Origin: Acetobacter tropicalis
GTDB lineage: Bacteria > Pseudomonadota > Alphaproteobacteria > Acetobacterales > Acetobacteraceae
Direction of reading: 5' to 3'
DNA length: 64,000 nt
Assembly (NCBI RefSeq): GCF_001580915.1
Contig: NZ_LHZQ01000212.1
Span: 1 to 64,000 of the forward strand
This document shows positions 1-9,235 of this stretch, piece by piece. A model generated the notes under the pieces. It was given only the letters and a program-made list of their open reading frames with translations. It ran no database searches and was not told where the DNA came from. The position numbers were made by a program, and so were the translations under genes. Position 1 is the stretch's first letter. Each line of letters starts with the position of its first letter.

Positions 1-39
1 CACTGGCACTGGCACTGGCACTGGCACTGGCACTGGCAC
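1..39. repeat. Tandem hexanucleotide repeat (CACTGG)n
   Basis: The unit CACTGG is repeated about six times without interruption and runs off the left edge, so its true length is unknown. Depending on frame it would encode Thr-Gly, Leu-Ala or His-Trp on the plus strand. It may be the end of a coding repeat in a gene left of the window or a simple slippage-prone repeat. Confidence 0.9.
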
Positions 40-487
40 GTTATTCAGCCAAGTTCCTGCGTCAACAGCACTGTGCGGTGATCGTCTCGGGTTGGACAAT
101 GCCCTCTCCATCCACGAGCGAGACGAGAAAATACCCCTCCCTCCCTGCCGCTCCATGCCTGAAGTGTCGGAACGCGAGGGTGAGCAACGGTCCGTGTTGT
201 TCCCACACAAGGAGACACTTTTCTCCTTCACCTGTTACGTGCTCTCTGGCAGGCTGCCGTCTTCTCCTCTTCCCGTGCCCCGATATGCCTGCATAATGGC
301 ATAGTCATTTCGCTTCCGAACACCTTGTGGATCGGATAGCCCCCTCTGTTTTTCTTCTGCCTCAGGGATACTTCGTGACCAATCCGACACTCCTTGTCTC
401 CGTTCCCTCCTGTTTTTACCCCTTCGGTGTTTCAGCAACACGCGCAGCGTGCTGCGCCGGGCTCCCCACAACGAAGGCTGTTCTGTC
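40..487. other. Intergenic, no convincing gene
   Basis: Short overlapping open frames run here on both strands but none has a recognisable motif, a good ribosome binding site or a hydrophobic or amphipathic pattern typical of a real protein. A frame continuing from the hexanucleotide repeat ends near 296-304 and could be the tail of a gene outside the window. The last part is the leader of the MFS gene, with GAAGG at 473-477. Confidence 0.5.
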
Positions 488-1624
488 ATGATCGCGCGGC
501 TTCTTGTGCTCTCTCTGGGGGCGGTTGTCTGGCAGGTGACGGAAATTCTGCCAATCGGGTTGCTGACAGATATCGCCCATGGGTTGAATGTCTCGGAAGC
601 GCAGGTGGGTATGCTGGTTACGGGCTATGCGTGGCTGGTCGCCCTGACTGCCATTCCGTTGACCATTCTGACATCCGGCATGGACCGCCGCTTTCTTGTT
701 GCGCTGCTTCTGGCTTTGGTGGGGGCCGTAAACCTGCTCTCAGCCATGGTGCCCAGTTACACCCTCATGGCACTGCTGCGCATTGTGCTGGCGCTGGGGC
801 ATGGCGTGTTCTGGTCCATTATTTCCGGTCTGGCCGTCAGGCTCGCGCCCGAACTCCCCATTGCGCGCGCAACGGCCATCGCTTTTACGGGCGTTGCCGT
901 TGCATTTGCGGGCGGTATTCCTCTGGCCTCCGCCATCGGGCACTGGATTGGCTGGCGCGCCGCCTTTTCCCTCAGCGGGGTTCTGGGCGTGGTGGTGCTG
1001 GCGGCTGCACTGGTGTTGTTGCCGCCGCTCCCCAGTGCCAAGCGACATATTGATATCCGCCACCTGATACGCCAGCCCGTATTGCGCTACATCGCCCTGC
1101 TGACTGCCTGCGCCGTCACTGCCCATTTTACCGCCTACACTTACGTGGTGCCGCTACTGCAAACGCTGGCGCACGCGCCATCAGTCCAGATTCCGCTCAT
1201 GCTAGTGGTATTTGGCGGAGCCGGTATTCTGGGTAACTGGGTTGGCGGGCGGCTCCCCTTCTCTGCCGGGCGGACAGTCGGGTTCTCCCTGATCGGCCTT
1301 GTGGCCAGCTTCGGGCTGCTGGTGCTTTCCGCTCAGTTCAATGCCGTGACCTGGGTTGATCTGACCCTGTGGGGCATGGTTTCCGCCCTTATGAATCTCG
1401 GTCTGCAAAGTTACGCACTGGAACTGGCCCCCAGCCAGCACGAAGCGGCCTCGTCATTTTGCGTCACGGGCTTTAACGCCGGTATTGGCACAGGCGCGCT
1501 GGTAGGAGGCATGGTGCTTTCTGGTGGCGGGGCCATAGCGGTTATGGTCTGTGGAGCCGTGCTGGCCTGCGTGGCCTGGGTTGTGCTGCAAAAAAAGCCG
1601 CAGCGCCAAGCCGCTTCCTCCTGA
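488..1624 (+). CDS. MFS transporter, DHA1 / sugar-efflux (SotB-like) family
   Basis: A 378-residue membrane protein with about twelve hydrophobic segments, the usual size for DHA1-type major facilitator antiporters. Early residues carry the pattern typical of SotB/AraJ-like exporters: TEILPIGLL in helix 1, then GYAWLVAL in helix 2 and a short MDRR cytoplasmic loop. I chose the ATG at 488 rather than an upstream in-frame ATG at 449 because GAAGG lies about 10 bases before it and the protein then begins at the first helix. It stands alone between an empty left flank and a terminator. The family exports sugars or drugs; the real substrate cannot be read from sequence. Confidence 0.85.
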   Translation: MIARLLVLSLGAVVWQVTEILPIGLLTDIAHGLNVSEAQVGMLVTGYAWLVALTAIPLTILTSGMDRRFLVALLLALVGAVNLLSAMVPSYTLMALLRIVLALGHGVFWSIISGLAVRLAPELPIARATAIAFTGVAVAFAGGIPLASAIGHWIGWRAAFSLSGVLGVVVLAAALVLLPPLPSAKRHIDIRHLIRQPVLRYIALLTACAVTAHFTAYTYVVPLLQTLAHAPSVQIPLMLVVFGGAGILGNWVGGRLPFSAGRTVGFSLIGLVASFGLLVLSAQFNAVTWVDLTLWGMVSALMNLGLQSYALELAPSQHEAASSFCVTGFNAGIGTGALVGGMVLSGGGAIAVMVCGAVLACVAWVVLQKKPQRQAASS

Positions 1625-1633
1625 ACTCGTCCA

Positions 1634-1663
1634 TAAAAAAGGCTCCTGCATGGAGCCTTTTTT
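1634..1663 (+). terminator. Rho-independent terminator after the MFS gene
   Basis: A GGCTCC/GGAGCC stem with a 4-base loop is flanked by A-rich and T-rich runs. It starts about 10 bases after the MFS stop codon. The A and T flanks make it usable from both strands, so it may also stop transcripts coming from the convergent hpnN gene. Confidence 0.85.
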
Positions 1664-1696
1664 ACGCACAGCCTGATGGCTCGGGGCAATCAGAGC

Positions 1697-4291
1697 TTAT
1701 TCCTTATCAATATCCCGCTTGGGCAGCAGAGCAGGCACAAACACCAACGTTGCCAGCAACGTGCAGCCCAGAGAGAGCAGCAACAGCCGCCCCATGCTGG
1801 CCGTGCCAGGGTGATGGGAAAGTGCCAGAGAGCCAAACGCGGTGCCTGTTGTCAGGGCAGAGAACAGAACAGCGCGCGCAGTGGGAGACGCCAGCGGGTG
1901 CTGCACACCATCCCGCCAGTTCATGACGAAATAGATGTTGAAAGACACCCCAACGCCCAACAGCAGCGGCAGGGCGATGATGTTGGCAAAGTTCAGTGTT
2001 TCCGGCAGCAGCACAATCAGGATCACCGTCATGAGGGCGGAAAGCATCAGCGGGGCCAGCACCAGCGCCATATCCCGGATACGGCGCAGAGCCAGAAAGA
2101 GGATCAGCGCGATCATGACAATGGCGGCAGCCGCGGCCTGTTCAAACGCCCGCACGATAGAGCGCGCGCTCTCCACAATATCCACGGCTGTCCCGGCAAT
2201 ATCGGGTGCTTCCTTTTGCAGGGATGTCACAAACTTGCGGAGCGCCCCACTGTTGGACATCACACCATTGGGGTGCACTTCCACCAGCGCACGGCCATCG
2301 GGCAGCAGGTAATCATCCGCCAGTTCAGGCGGCACGTCTTTCACCGTGACCGGCTTTGCCTGAAGCATCACGCGCAACTGGTCCAGTTCCTGCGGCAGGA
2401 AGCGCACCAGCGCCGTGTTGGCATCCTGCACAATCTGGTCAGATGACGTGGCCAGTTTCGCCAAAGCCGCCTGAATACGACGGAGCGGGTCCTGCTGCGG
2501 CAGTTTATCCAGAATACCGCCAAGAGCCGTGGCCGTGTTCTGCGCGGCATCCCGCAACGCCTGCGCATCTGGCGCTGGTTTGGGAGACGGCACAATCAGG
2601 GTGGGCAGCAAGACCGTCGCGGCGTCCTGAATCAGGGCGAGTTTTTCATCCTGCTTTTCCGGCACGAAGGAGCCCAGCCACATGGCATCATGCACGCCGG
2701 GCACTGCGGAAAGACGCGCAGCCTGCGCCTTGGCTTCATCCAGAGATTTCACCAGCAGTTCTGCACTGTAAGGCGAAGACTGCGGGTTTGTCATAAGCAG
2801 ATGCAGCGCCTTCATACCCTCGGAATTGGGGTTCTTGGTGTGCAGCGGGTCACCATCAAATTGCAGGCGCGGCACAAGGGCCAGCCCTGCCACAGCTACG
2901 GCACCAAAAATACCCAGCAGAATCTTGCGGTGATGGCGAATTTTCACATCCACCGGCTGCATGAAGGCATAGCCCATGCTCGGGCAATCCAGCGGTGGGT
3001 GAAAGATTTTCAGCAAGGCCGGAAGAAGGCTGGTGGTGCAAACAAATGCCACCATCATGCCAATACCCGCAATTAGCCCAAGCTGGGCCACGCCCAGAAA
3101 AGCGGTGGGCGTAAAGGCCAAAAACCCGGCGGATGTCGCCAGCGCAGCCACCAGAATCTGGTGCCCGGTTTCATCACCCGTTTCGGCCAGCGCGGCCAGA
3201 ATACCCTGCTCGCTTTCTCCATTCTGGTGCTGGGCCCGGAACCGGACCGAGAACTGAATGGCAAAATCCACCGCTATCCCGACAAATAGAATGGCGAACG
3301 CGACCGAGATCAGATTAAGCGTGCCCACCGCCACGGCGGCAAAGCCGGTGGTCAGCAGCAGCCCCACAACCAGCGTGACCACAATAGGCAGCACCACGCG
3401 CCAGGAATGCACGGCCAGCGTCAGCCATAACGTCACCAGAGCCAGAGACCCCAGTAACCCCGCCACCATGCCTTCGGCCACGGTGGCAAATTCCTCATCA
3501 TCAAGCTGCACCTGGCCGGTGAGATGCACCTTTACATGGCCGTTGCGCACAAACTCCAGAGACTGCGCCGCCTTGCTCATGGCATCCGCCGCTGCACCAC
3601 CCGGCTGGAAGGAGCCGTAATCCAGCTTGGGCTTGGTAATGACAAACTGGTAACGCCCGGCAAGATCAGAAAGCTTGCCACCCAGCAGATGCTCCCAGGA
3701 GAGAAGCTGAGGCTGGCCTGCCGCCGCTTTTTCCATGTTGTCCGCAAAGCCGGAAAGCGCGGTCTGAAAGCCACCCAGATCCGCCTGCCCCTGCTTCACG
3801 CCCTCGGCGATAAGGGAAAGGGTGCCAAACAACCCACGGGCAGAGGGGTCCTGCGCCAGAGCGGACAGGAAGGGCTGGGCCGTAATGGTGTCATTCAACA
3901 CCTGGGAAAGCGGCTGCGGGTCCAGAAACATCAGGCCGTTGCGCACCAGATACGGGTTTGCATCCGGTCGCTCGGCAAAGTTGAAGTGGGTGTGGTCGGC
4001 TGCAAGCCGCTCCGCCAGCAGGCGGGCGGTCTCACGCCCTTCCTCCGGCAGGTCGGCCTCAATCTCCGCAACCAGAAGGTTTTCCTTCTGCGGAAACAGC
4101 CGCCCCATTTCATCAGACCGCTGTTTCCACTCCAGCCGGTCAGAGAGCATCTTGCTGGTATCTGTGGTGACCCCCAGAAAATTCATGCCCGCAAAAACGG
4201 CACCACCCGAGAGAATGAAGAACAGGGCGACCACAGCGTAAGCGTGACGGGCGCAGAATGTAATGAAACGACCTATGGGTGCGGAGAGCAT
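1697..4291 (-). CDS. hpnN: Hopanoid-associated RND transporter HpnN
   Basis: 864 residues with the MMPL/RND superfamily layout: a first transmembrane helix near residues 15-37, a large periplasmic loop, a bundle of helices around 270-430, then a second helix, loop and bundle ending near 860. The opening, with a helix followed by the DTSKMLSDRLEW segment, matches HpnN as I know it from hopanoid clusters. HpnN is a homodimeric inner-membrane pump that carries hopanoids from the inner to the outer membrane. The gene follows hpnL by about 110 bases on the same strand, supporting the hopanoid role. Hopanoids are abundant in acetic acid bacteria and contribute to acid and ethanol tolerance; that link is general knowledge. 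Confidence 0.9.
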   Translation of the reverse strand: MLSAPIGRFITFCARHAYAVVALFFILSGGAVFAGMNFLGVTTDTSKMLSDRLEWKQRSDEMGRLFPQKENLLVAEIEADLPEEGRETARLLAERLAADHTHFNFAERPDANPYLVRNGLMFLDPQPLSQVLNDTITAQPFLSALAQDPSARGLFGTLSLIAEGVKQGQADLGGFQTALSGFADNMEKAAAGQPQLLSWEHLLGGKLSDLAGRYQFVITKPKLDYGSFQPGGAAADAMSKAAQSLEFVRNGHVKVHLTGQVQLDDEEFATVAEGMVAGLLGSLALVTLWLTLAVHSWRVVLPIVVTLVVGLLLTTGFAAVAVGTLNLISVAFAILFVGIAVDFAIQFSVRFRAQHQNGESEQGILAALAETGDETGHQILVAALATSAGFLAFTPTAFLGVAQLGLIAGIGMMVAFVCTTSLLPALLKIFHPPLDCPSMGYAFMQPVDVKIRHHRKILLGIFGAVAVAGLALVPRLQFDGDPLHTKNPNSEGMKALHLLMTNPQSSPYSAELLVKSLDEAKAQAARLSAVPGVHDAMWLGSFVPEKQDEKLALIQDAATVLLPTLIVPSPKPAPDAQALRDAAQNTATALGGILDKLPQQDPLRRIQAALAKLATSSDQIVQDANTALVRFLPQELDQLRVMLQAKPVTVKDVPPELADDYLLPDGRALVEVHPNGVMSNSGALRKFVTSLQKEAPDIAGTAVDIVESARSIVRAFEQAAAAAIVMIALILFLALRRIRDMALVLAPLMLSALMTVILIVLLPETLNFANIIALPLLLGVGVSFNIYFVMNWRDGVQHPLASPTARAVLFSALTTGTAFGSLALSHHPGTASMGRLLLLSLGCTLLATLVFVPALLPKRDIDKE

Positions 4292-4403
4292 AGCTGGCGA
4301 TCAGTTCCCAAAAATTCACGGCGCAAGGCCAAAAGCTGTTTTCGTTTGGCCCAACCGCCCCGCTTCATGCAAGGGATGATGTCAAAAGCAGGCACGTCCC
4401 GCG

Positions 4404-5444
4404 TTACAGACCAGAACGGGAAAGAGGATTTTTACCCACAGACTGAGCGCAGGATGCGGGCCGTTCGGCCCCTTGTGCGGGGGTATCCCACCTGTGTTCA
4501 AGCACCTGCCACAGGCAAAGGGACGGCACACCCCATGCAATTTCTCGCACACGTTTGATCAGGGAAAGCGCAATGGCGACGGGAGGCGCCACGCCAAACA
4601 GGCTGCCCACCAGAATATAGCCGCCTTCAGAAACACCAAGGGCGCCGGGCACGGCAAAGCCTGCGGATTTTGCGGCCTCACCCACGCCCTCAATCACGAA
4701 GCCAACGGCCAGAGAGCGGTCATGACCCAGAAAATGCAGAATCAGGCACACTTCCACCGCGCCCAGCGCCCACGCCAGATACTGAAGGATCAAAGCAGAA
4801 ACGGCGTTCCGCTTGACCTTGTAAAGGCCGAGCACTTCCTGATGCAGCCCGCGTATGCCATCCACACCGTTCCAGCCAAGATGCCCCGCGATTTTCACCA
4901 GCAGCACCTCAACAAACGCCACGGCCCCCAACCACTGGCTGGCGAACACCGCCAGCCCGATGGCCAGCGCCACCAGCGCGCTTTCCAGCAGTTCATCCGT
5001 CACATGGGAGCGTTTGACCAGAAACAGCAGCAGGCCCAGCCCCACGAAGGTGAATAATACCTGACTGAGCAGTTCGAGCGTGAGATCACAAATGGTCGCG
5101 GCGGCAGCCTTGCGCGTGCCAAGCCCGCGTTTGGCGAGCAGACGGCTGGACCACACTTCCCCACCCACCTGCGCGACTGGCAGAAGATTGTTGATTCCCT
5201 CCCGCACGCAGCGGAGGGCAAAATAGTCCTGCCAGGAGAGGGATGCGCCATGTTTATGGCCCGCAATGGTGCGCCATGCCTGCGCGGAAAGCGCGACCTG
5301 AATTGTGTGAAAAACTATGGCGGCCAGCACACCCCAGCCGCCTGTTACCATCAGGGAAAGGATGGAACGAGCGCCGAACTGCATCAGCATCCAGACAGTC
5401 AGCCCCAGTCCCAGAAGACCTGCGATGACGGTAACCCGCTTCAT
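4404..5444 (-). CDS. hpnL: HpnL-type membrane protein (LPG synthase transmembrane family)
   Basis: 346 residues with about eight hydrophobic helices and the conserved LPG_synthase_TM features: a REGINNLLPVAQVGGEVW segment near residues 85-103 and a VIEGVGEAAKSAGFAVPGALGVSEGG stretch, named here by its central GEAAKSAGF motif. These mark the UPF0104/HpnL group that is found in hopanoid clusters. Position directly upstream of hpnN supports that assignment. The biochemical role of HpnL is not established. The gene begins about 52 bases after the ribH stop, so it may be read through from the riboflavin operon. The last 25 residues are hydrophilic and rich in Ser and Arg. Confidence 0.8.
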   Translation of the reverse strand: MKRVTVIAGLLGLGLTVWMLMQFGARSILSLMVTGGWGVLAAIVFHTIQVALSAQAWRTIAGHKHGASLSWQDYFALRCVREGINNLLPVAQVGGEVWSSRLLAKRGLGTRKAAAATICDLTLELLSQVLFTFVGLGLLLFLVKRSHVTDELLESALVALAIGLAVFASQWLGAVAFVEVLLVKIAGHLGWNGVDGIRGLHQEVLGLYKVKRNAVSALILQYLAWALGAVEVCLILHFLGHDRSLAVGFVIEGVGEAAKSAGFAVPGALGVSEGGYILVGSLFGVAPPVAIALSLIKRVREIAWGVPSLCLWQVLEHRWDTPAQGAERPASCAQSVGKNPLSRSGL

Positions 5445-5496
5445 TCTTCCCCCTGCTTTTTCAGGACCGCGCGTTCACGCAGCAGCCCTGTTCTGA

Positions 5497-5979
5497 TCAG
5501 ACCTTAATCTGACGCAGCAAAGCAAGTGACTCCACACACGCAGCGGCCGCTTCACGTCCTTTGTTATGAATGTCATCGCGGGAGCGAAGTTCCGCCTGCT
5601 CATCGGTATAGGTGGTCAACACCCCAAACGCGATGGGCACTTCCGTCGCCAGAGAAGCCTGCATCAGGCCCATGGTGGTGCCCAGACTGATGAACTCAAA
5701 ATGCGCCGTATCACCCTTGATCACGCAACCAAGGCAGATCACGCCTTCATACCGACCAGATTTTGCCAGTGTCTGCGCCAGAAGCGGCATCTCGAACGCG
5801 CCGGGGGCTGCAAAAATATCGTTCTCACCTACGGTAATATTGTGCTCGGCCAGCCACGCAATGGCGCCATCGCGCAAGCCGCCCGTCACGTCCTCATTAA
5901 AGCGGCTGACAATCAGGGCCAGACGCGGGGCGGGAACCAGATTGAGGTCCGGCAGAGAAACCGGAATCCGTGTGCTCAT
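5497..5979 (-). CDS. ribH: 6,7-dimethyl-8-ribityllumazine synthase
   Basis: 160 residues, the normal length for lumazine synthase. It joins 5-amino-6-ribitylamino-uracil with 3,4-dihydroxy-2-butanone 4-phosphate, the penultimate step of riboflavin synthesis, in an icosahedral or pentameric shell. Visible signatures are SRFNEDVTGGLRDGA near 25-39, the substrate-binding GAFE at 60-63, and GCVIKGDTAHFE near 84-95 with the catalytic His93. It is the fourth gene of the rib operon, 46 bases after ribBA. In many proteobacteria nusB follows ribH; here hpnL follows instead. Confidence 0.95.
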   Translation of the reverse strand: MSTRIPVSLPDLNLVPAPRLALIVSRFNEDVTGGLRDGAIAWLAEHNITVGENDIFAAPGAFEMPLLAQTLAKSGRYEGVICLGCVIKGDTAHFEFISLGTTMGLMQASLATEVPIAFGVLTTYTDEQAELRSRDDIHNKGREAAAACVESLALLRQIKV

Positions 5980-6025
5980 AAAATCATCCTTGCTTTGCAG
6001 ACAGTCTCAAATTCAGGCGGCCGGT

Positions 6026-7363
6026 TCAGACCGCCGCGCTGACCGTGGCGTCACTCACGGAAAAGTTACTCAGCCGATGCCCCATGCGCTGCCGCTTGGC
6101 ATTCAGGTAAGCCCGGTTGAAGGGGTTAACAGGTGTTTCCAGTCCGATTCTCTTGCGCACCATGAACCCACGCGCTTCAAGCGCGCGCACCTTGTCCGGA
6201 TTGTTGGTGAGCAGATCAAGCTGCCCCACGCCCAGATCACGCAGAATGGCGGCGGCGGATGTCCAGTCTCGCACATCGGTTGCAAAACCCAGCTTGTGGT
6301 TGGCATCCACCGTATCAAGCCCGGCGTCCTGAAGTTCGTAGGCGCGAATCTTGTTTACAAGCCCAATGCCCCGGCCTTCGTGCCCACGCACGTAAACCAG
6401 CACTCCGGTTTCCGCCTGCCCTATGGCTTTCAGGGCTGCGTGCAACTGCGTGCCGCAATCACACCGCAAGGACCCCAGCGCATCGCCCGTCACGCATTCG
6501 GAATGCAGCCTTACCAACGGCACAGCACCGGGTGCTGCGGGGTTGCCCTTTACCAGCGCCACGTGCTCCACATCCTGCGCATCTCGGAACGCATGGATCA
6601 CCAGATCTTCCCCGCCATAAGCGCTGGGCAGCGAGGCTTCCGCCAGATCAACCAGCGTTTCTTCCGGTGAAGAGGCAGGTTCCGCGTCCGTTACATCAGA
6701 AGCCAGAGGCGTCAGCCCATGGGCGCTGATCCATCGCACCAGCTCGGCAATGGAGATAATGGGCATGTCATGCTTGCGGGCATACACTTCCAATTCAGGA
6801 CGGCGAGCCATGGTGCCGTCCTCATTCAGAATCTCGCAGATCACGGACGCAGGGCGCAGCCCCGCCAGCTTGAGCAGATCAAGCGAGCCCTCCGTATGGC
6901 CAATCCGTTCCAGCACACCGCCGGGGGCAGCACGCAGCGGAAAGATATGGCCCGGTGTCGCCAGATCAGCCGGGGTTGCGGTTTCAGACGCTGCAACCTG
7001 CACCGTATGGGAACGGTCTGCAGCGGAAATACCGGTGGAAACCCCTTCCCGCGCCTCGATTGACACCGTAAAGGCCGTGTGGTGGCGGGCAGTGTTGTCG
7101 CGCACCATCATGGGCAGCCCCAGCCGCTCCACCTGCTGCGGTGTAAGAGGCAGACACACCAGCCCCCGCGCATGGGTGATCATGAAGTTCATGGCCTCGG
7201 GCGTCATGAACTCGGCGGCCATCACCAGATCGCCTTCATTCTCACGGTCTTCATCGTCCGTCATGATAACCATGCGTCCGGCCCGCAGGGCTTCAACCGC
7301 CCGTGCCAGCGCCGCAGAGGGAAGAGCAGGCACCACAGCCGCCCCTTTCACTTTGTCTGGCAT
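6026..7363 (-). CDS. ribBA: Bifunctional DHBP synthase / GTP cyclohydrolase II
   Basis: 445 residues in two fused domains. The first (about 15-215) is 3,4-dihydroxy-2-butanone 4-phosphate synthase, with the acidic loop DDEDRENEGD at 36-45 that binds ribulose 5-phosphate and magnesium. The second (about 250-430) is GTP cyclohydrolase II, with the zinc cysteines C290, C301 and C303 in the ECVTGDALGSLRCDC segment and RGHEGRGIGL in the active site. Both catalytic sets are intact, so it should supply both entry substrates of the pathway. The ATG at 7363 lies inside the end of ribE, a 16-base overlap that suggests translational coupling. Confidence 0.95.
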   Translation of the reverse strand: MPDKVKGAAVVPALPSAALARAVEALRAGRMVIMTDDEDRENEGDLVMAAEFMTPEAMNFMITHARGLVCLPLTPQQVERLGLPMMVRDNTARHHTAFTVSIEAREGVSTGISAADRSHTVQVAASETATPADLATPGHIFPLRAAPGGVLERIGHTEGSLDLLKLAGLRPASVICEILNEDGTMARRPELEVYARKHDMPIISIAELVRWISAHGLTPLASDVTDAEPASSPEETLVDLAEASLPSAYGGEDLVIHAFRDAQDVEHVALVKGNPAAPGAVPLVRLHSECVTGDALGSLRCDCGTQLHAALKAIGQAETGVLVYVRGHEGRGIGLVNKIRAYELQDAGLDTVDANHKLGFATDVRDWTSAAAILRDLGVGQLDLLTNNPDKVRALEARGFMVRKRIGLETPVNPFNRAYLNAKRQRMGHRLSNFSVSDATVSAAV

Positions 7364-7950
7364 AGAACCTCCACGTATTTTGCAATCACATCCACTTCCA
7401 CGTTCACGGCATCTCCTACGGAAAGGGTGCCAAGCGTGGTGTGGGTCCAGGTATGGGGGATGATCATCAGCGCAATAGGAAATACGCCGTCTTTCACGTC
7501 CCCAATCTCGTTCAGGGTCAGGCTGATACCATCCAGTGTGATGGAGCCTTTTTCCACCATGTAGCGGCGCAGGTTTTCCGGCACCTCAAACACCACGCGG
7601 CGGGCATCGCCCGAGGGCGTACACTCGGCAAACCGCGCTGTGCCATCCACATGCCCTTGCACAATATGGCCTGAAAGCCGGGTGGCAGGGGTTACGGCGC
7701 GTTCCAGATTGACACGGCTGCCAGCCTTGAGCGCCCCAAGGGTGGAGCGGTCCAGCGTTTCACTGCTGATAAAGAACTGCGCCACGCCGGTTGCCGCAGG
7801 TTCAACTGCTGTCAGGCACACGCCATTCACGGCAATACTTTCGCCTTCAGCAATATCTGTGAGCCCCGTATCCACTTCCACCATCAGGGATTTGTCTCCC
7901 GGTTCGGCTTTCAGAACATGGCCAAGAGATTCAACTATTCCGGAAAACAT
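7348..7950 (-). CDS. ribE: Riboflavin synthase, alpha subunit
   Basis: About 200 residues beginning MFSGIVESLG, the standard start of this enzyme; I therefore place the start at 7950 rather than an upstream in-frame codon at 7977. The protein is two tandem lumazine-binding barrels: the first holds NGVCLTAVE and the second LDGISLTLNE, each preceded by the GHIVQGHVDG-type loop. It dismutates two lumazines to riboflavin. The start overlaps the end of ribD by 16 bases and its end overlaps ribBA by 16 bases, so the three genes form one tightly coupled unit. Confidence 0.95.
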   Translation of the reverse strand: MFSGIVESLGHVLKAEPGDKSLMVEVDTGLTDIAEGESIAVNGVCLTAVEPAATGVAQFFISSETLDRSTLGALKAGSRVNLERAVTPATRLSGHIVQGHVDGTARFAECTPSGDARRVVFEVPENLRRYMVEKGSITLDGISLTLNEIGDVKDGVFPIALMIIPHTWTHTTLGTLSVGDAVNVEVDVIAKYVEVLCQTK

Positions 7951-8987
7951 GCTTGCTCCTGCGTGCACCGAGCCCACTCCGGAAACAGAGCAAGCGGTGT
8001 GACATCATGACGGGTTGAAACGGTGTAATGGTCCACCCCGGCGGCGTTCTGGCGAATGGTCAGCCAGTCGTCCCACAAATTCAGTTCTTTCAGGGCGGCC
8101 AGAAGTGTTGGCCCAGCCTCCACCAGCACCCACAGGGCATCTGTCTTGGCCAGCAGGGCGGGAAGATCGGCACAGGAGCGGCAGAACAGAACATCAAACT
8201 GCTTCTGCCGTTCGGCCAGCCAGTCTTCCGGTGTGTGGGCCTTCTGGCCACACACCACCAGCAGACGGCGACGGTCCGCGTAATCAGGCACATGCCGCAC
8301 GGTAAAGGCAGGGTTATCCGCCATAACAGTGCCCGTGCCTGTCACCACGCCATCCGTAGCGCGGCGCAGCACATGCGCGAATTTCAGAGATTCGGGAGAA
8401 GTGAAGGTTGTCTGCCCTTCAGGCGGCACCATTGTGCCAGCACTGTTCACGGCCTGTTTGACCGTAATCCACGGTCTGCCTTCCGTCATTTTACAGGCAA
8501 ACGGCGCAAGCAAAGCCTTGCACAGAGCAAACAGGGCAACCCCGTTCGTGCTTTGGGCCAACCAGTGCACGGTAACGCCCGCTTCTGTCAGGCGCGCTCC
8601 GCCACCGCCCGCAACGGTGGGGTTGGGATCTTCACTGCCGATCCATACGGTTTTCACAGGAGACTCAAGCAAGGCTTCCGTGCAGGGGCGTGTGCGTCCG
8701 ATATGATTACACGGCTCAAGCGTGACCACGGCTGTCCGCACACGGTCAAACACACCAGCCTGCTTTGCCTGTTCCAGTGCAAGACGTTCAGCGTGCAGAC
8801 CACCCGCCTTGTGGTGGGCCGCAGCGCTCAGCACCTCGCCTTCCGCATCCAGCAGCGCGCACCCTACGGCGGGGTTAGGCGCTGTCTGCCCGATAAAGCG
8901 AGAAGCCTCCGCTACAGCCGTACGGAAAGCCTGCCCGATCTGCTCAGGCACAAACACTGGCGCAAAGTGCGAAGGATTTTCCTGCAA
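7935..8987 (-). CDS. ribD: Bifunctional riboflavin biosynthesis deaminase/reductase
   Basis: N-terminal cytidine-deaminase-like domain with zinc ligands in GGLHAERLA and TLEPCNHIGRTRPC, then a C-terminal dihydrofolate-reductase-like domain with GRPWITVKQAVNSAG and VVTGTGTVMADNPAFT. It performs the second and third steps after GTP cyclohydrolase II. The open frame extends up to a GTG at 9017, but a TTG at 8987 has GGAG eight bases upstream and is my preferred start; the true start needs an alignment. The end of the reductase domain looks shorter and more divergent than usual. It is the first gene after the FMN riboswitch, so it is likely the directly controlled one. Confidence 0.9.
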   Translation of the reverse strand: MQENPSHFAPVFVPEQIGQAFRTAVAEASRFIGQTAPNPAVGCALLDAEGEVLSAAAHHKAGGLHAERLALEQAKQAGVFDRVRTAVVTLEPCNHIGRTRPCTEALLESPVKTVWIGSEDPNPTVAGGGGARLTEAGVTVHWLAQSTNGVALFALCKALLAPFACKMTEGRPWITVKQAVNSAGTMVPPEGQTTFTSPESLKFAHVLRRATDGVVTGTGTVMADNPAFTVRHVPDYADRRRLLVVCGQKAHTPEDWLAERQKQFDVLFCRSCADLPALLAKTDALWVLVEAGPTLLAALKELNLWDDWLTIRQNAAGVDHYTVSTRHDVTPLALFPEWARCTQEQACFPE

Positions 8988-9094
8988 CGCCCTGTCTCCA
9001 TTATCTGCCTTGATCACACCAGACAGACTCAGGGCATACAGCGGCTTTCACCGCCTGCCGCCTTCCATACAGAAAGGGCAGACGCCGCCATCGT

Positions 9095-9235
9095 TCTCTC
9101 TCATCCGGACTATCACCGTCGGCTCCGGAATTACACCGGATCTGCTGACCCTGCCGTAGCAGGCGCTCGCGGGCTTATGGCAGGCTAACCTGACCACTTA
9201 CCGCCGGTAGGGAATTGCACCCTGCCCTGAGAACG
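9095..9235 (-). promoter_or_regulatory. FMN riboswitch (RFN element) upstream of ribD
   Basis: Read on the minus strand this holds the near-invariant parts of the RFN aptamer: CAGGGCAGGGTGCAATTCCC, then ACCGGCGGTAAG, GCCCGCGAGCG, GATCCGGTGTAATTCCGG, AGCCGACGG and a closing GATAGTCCGGATGAGAGAG. It lies about 110 bases ahead of ribD and transcribes toward it. FMN binding normally shuts down the downstream genes. The expression platform between 9017 and 9095 contains a GC-rich hairpin candidate (GCGGTGAAAGCCGC) close to the start codon, but I cannot tell whether control is by termination or by translation. Confidence 0.97.

Noticed and set aside
40-304. Two overlapping plus-strand frames next to the hexanucleotide repeat
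   Set aside because: Composition is not protein-like. One may be the tail of a gene left of the window, but that cannot be decided here.
1676-2446. 256-codon plus-strand frame opposite hpnN
   Set aside because: Rich in His, Gln and Arg as expected for the antisense of a GC-rich membrane-protein gene; a shadow.
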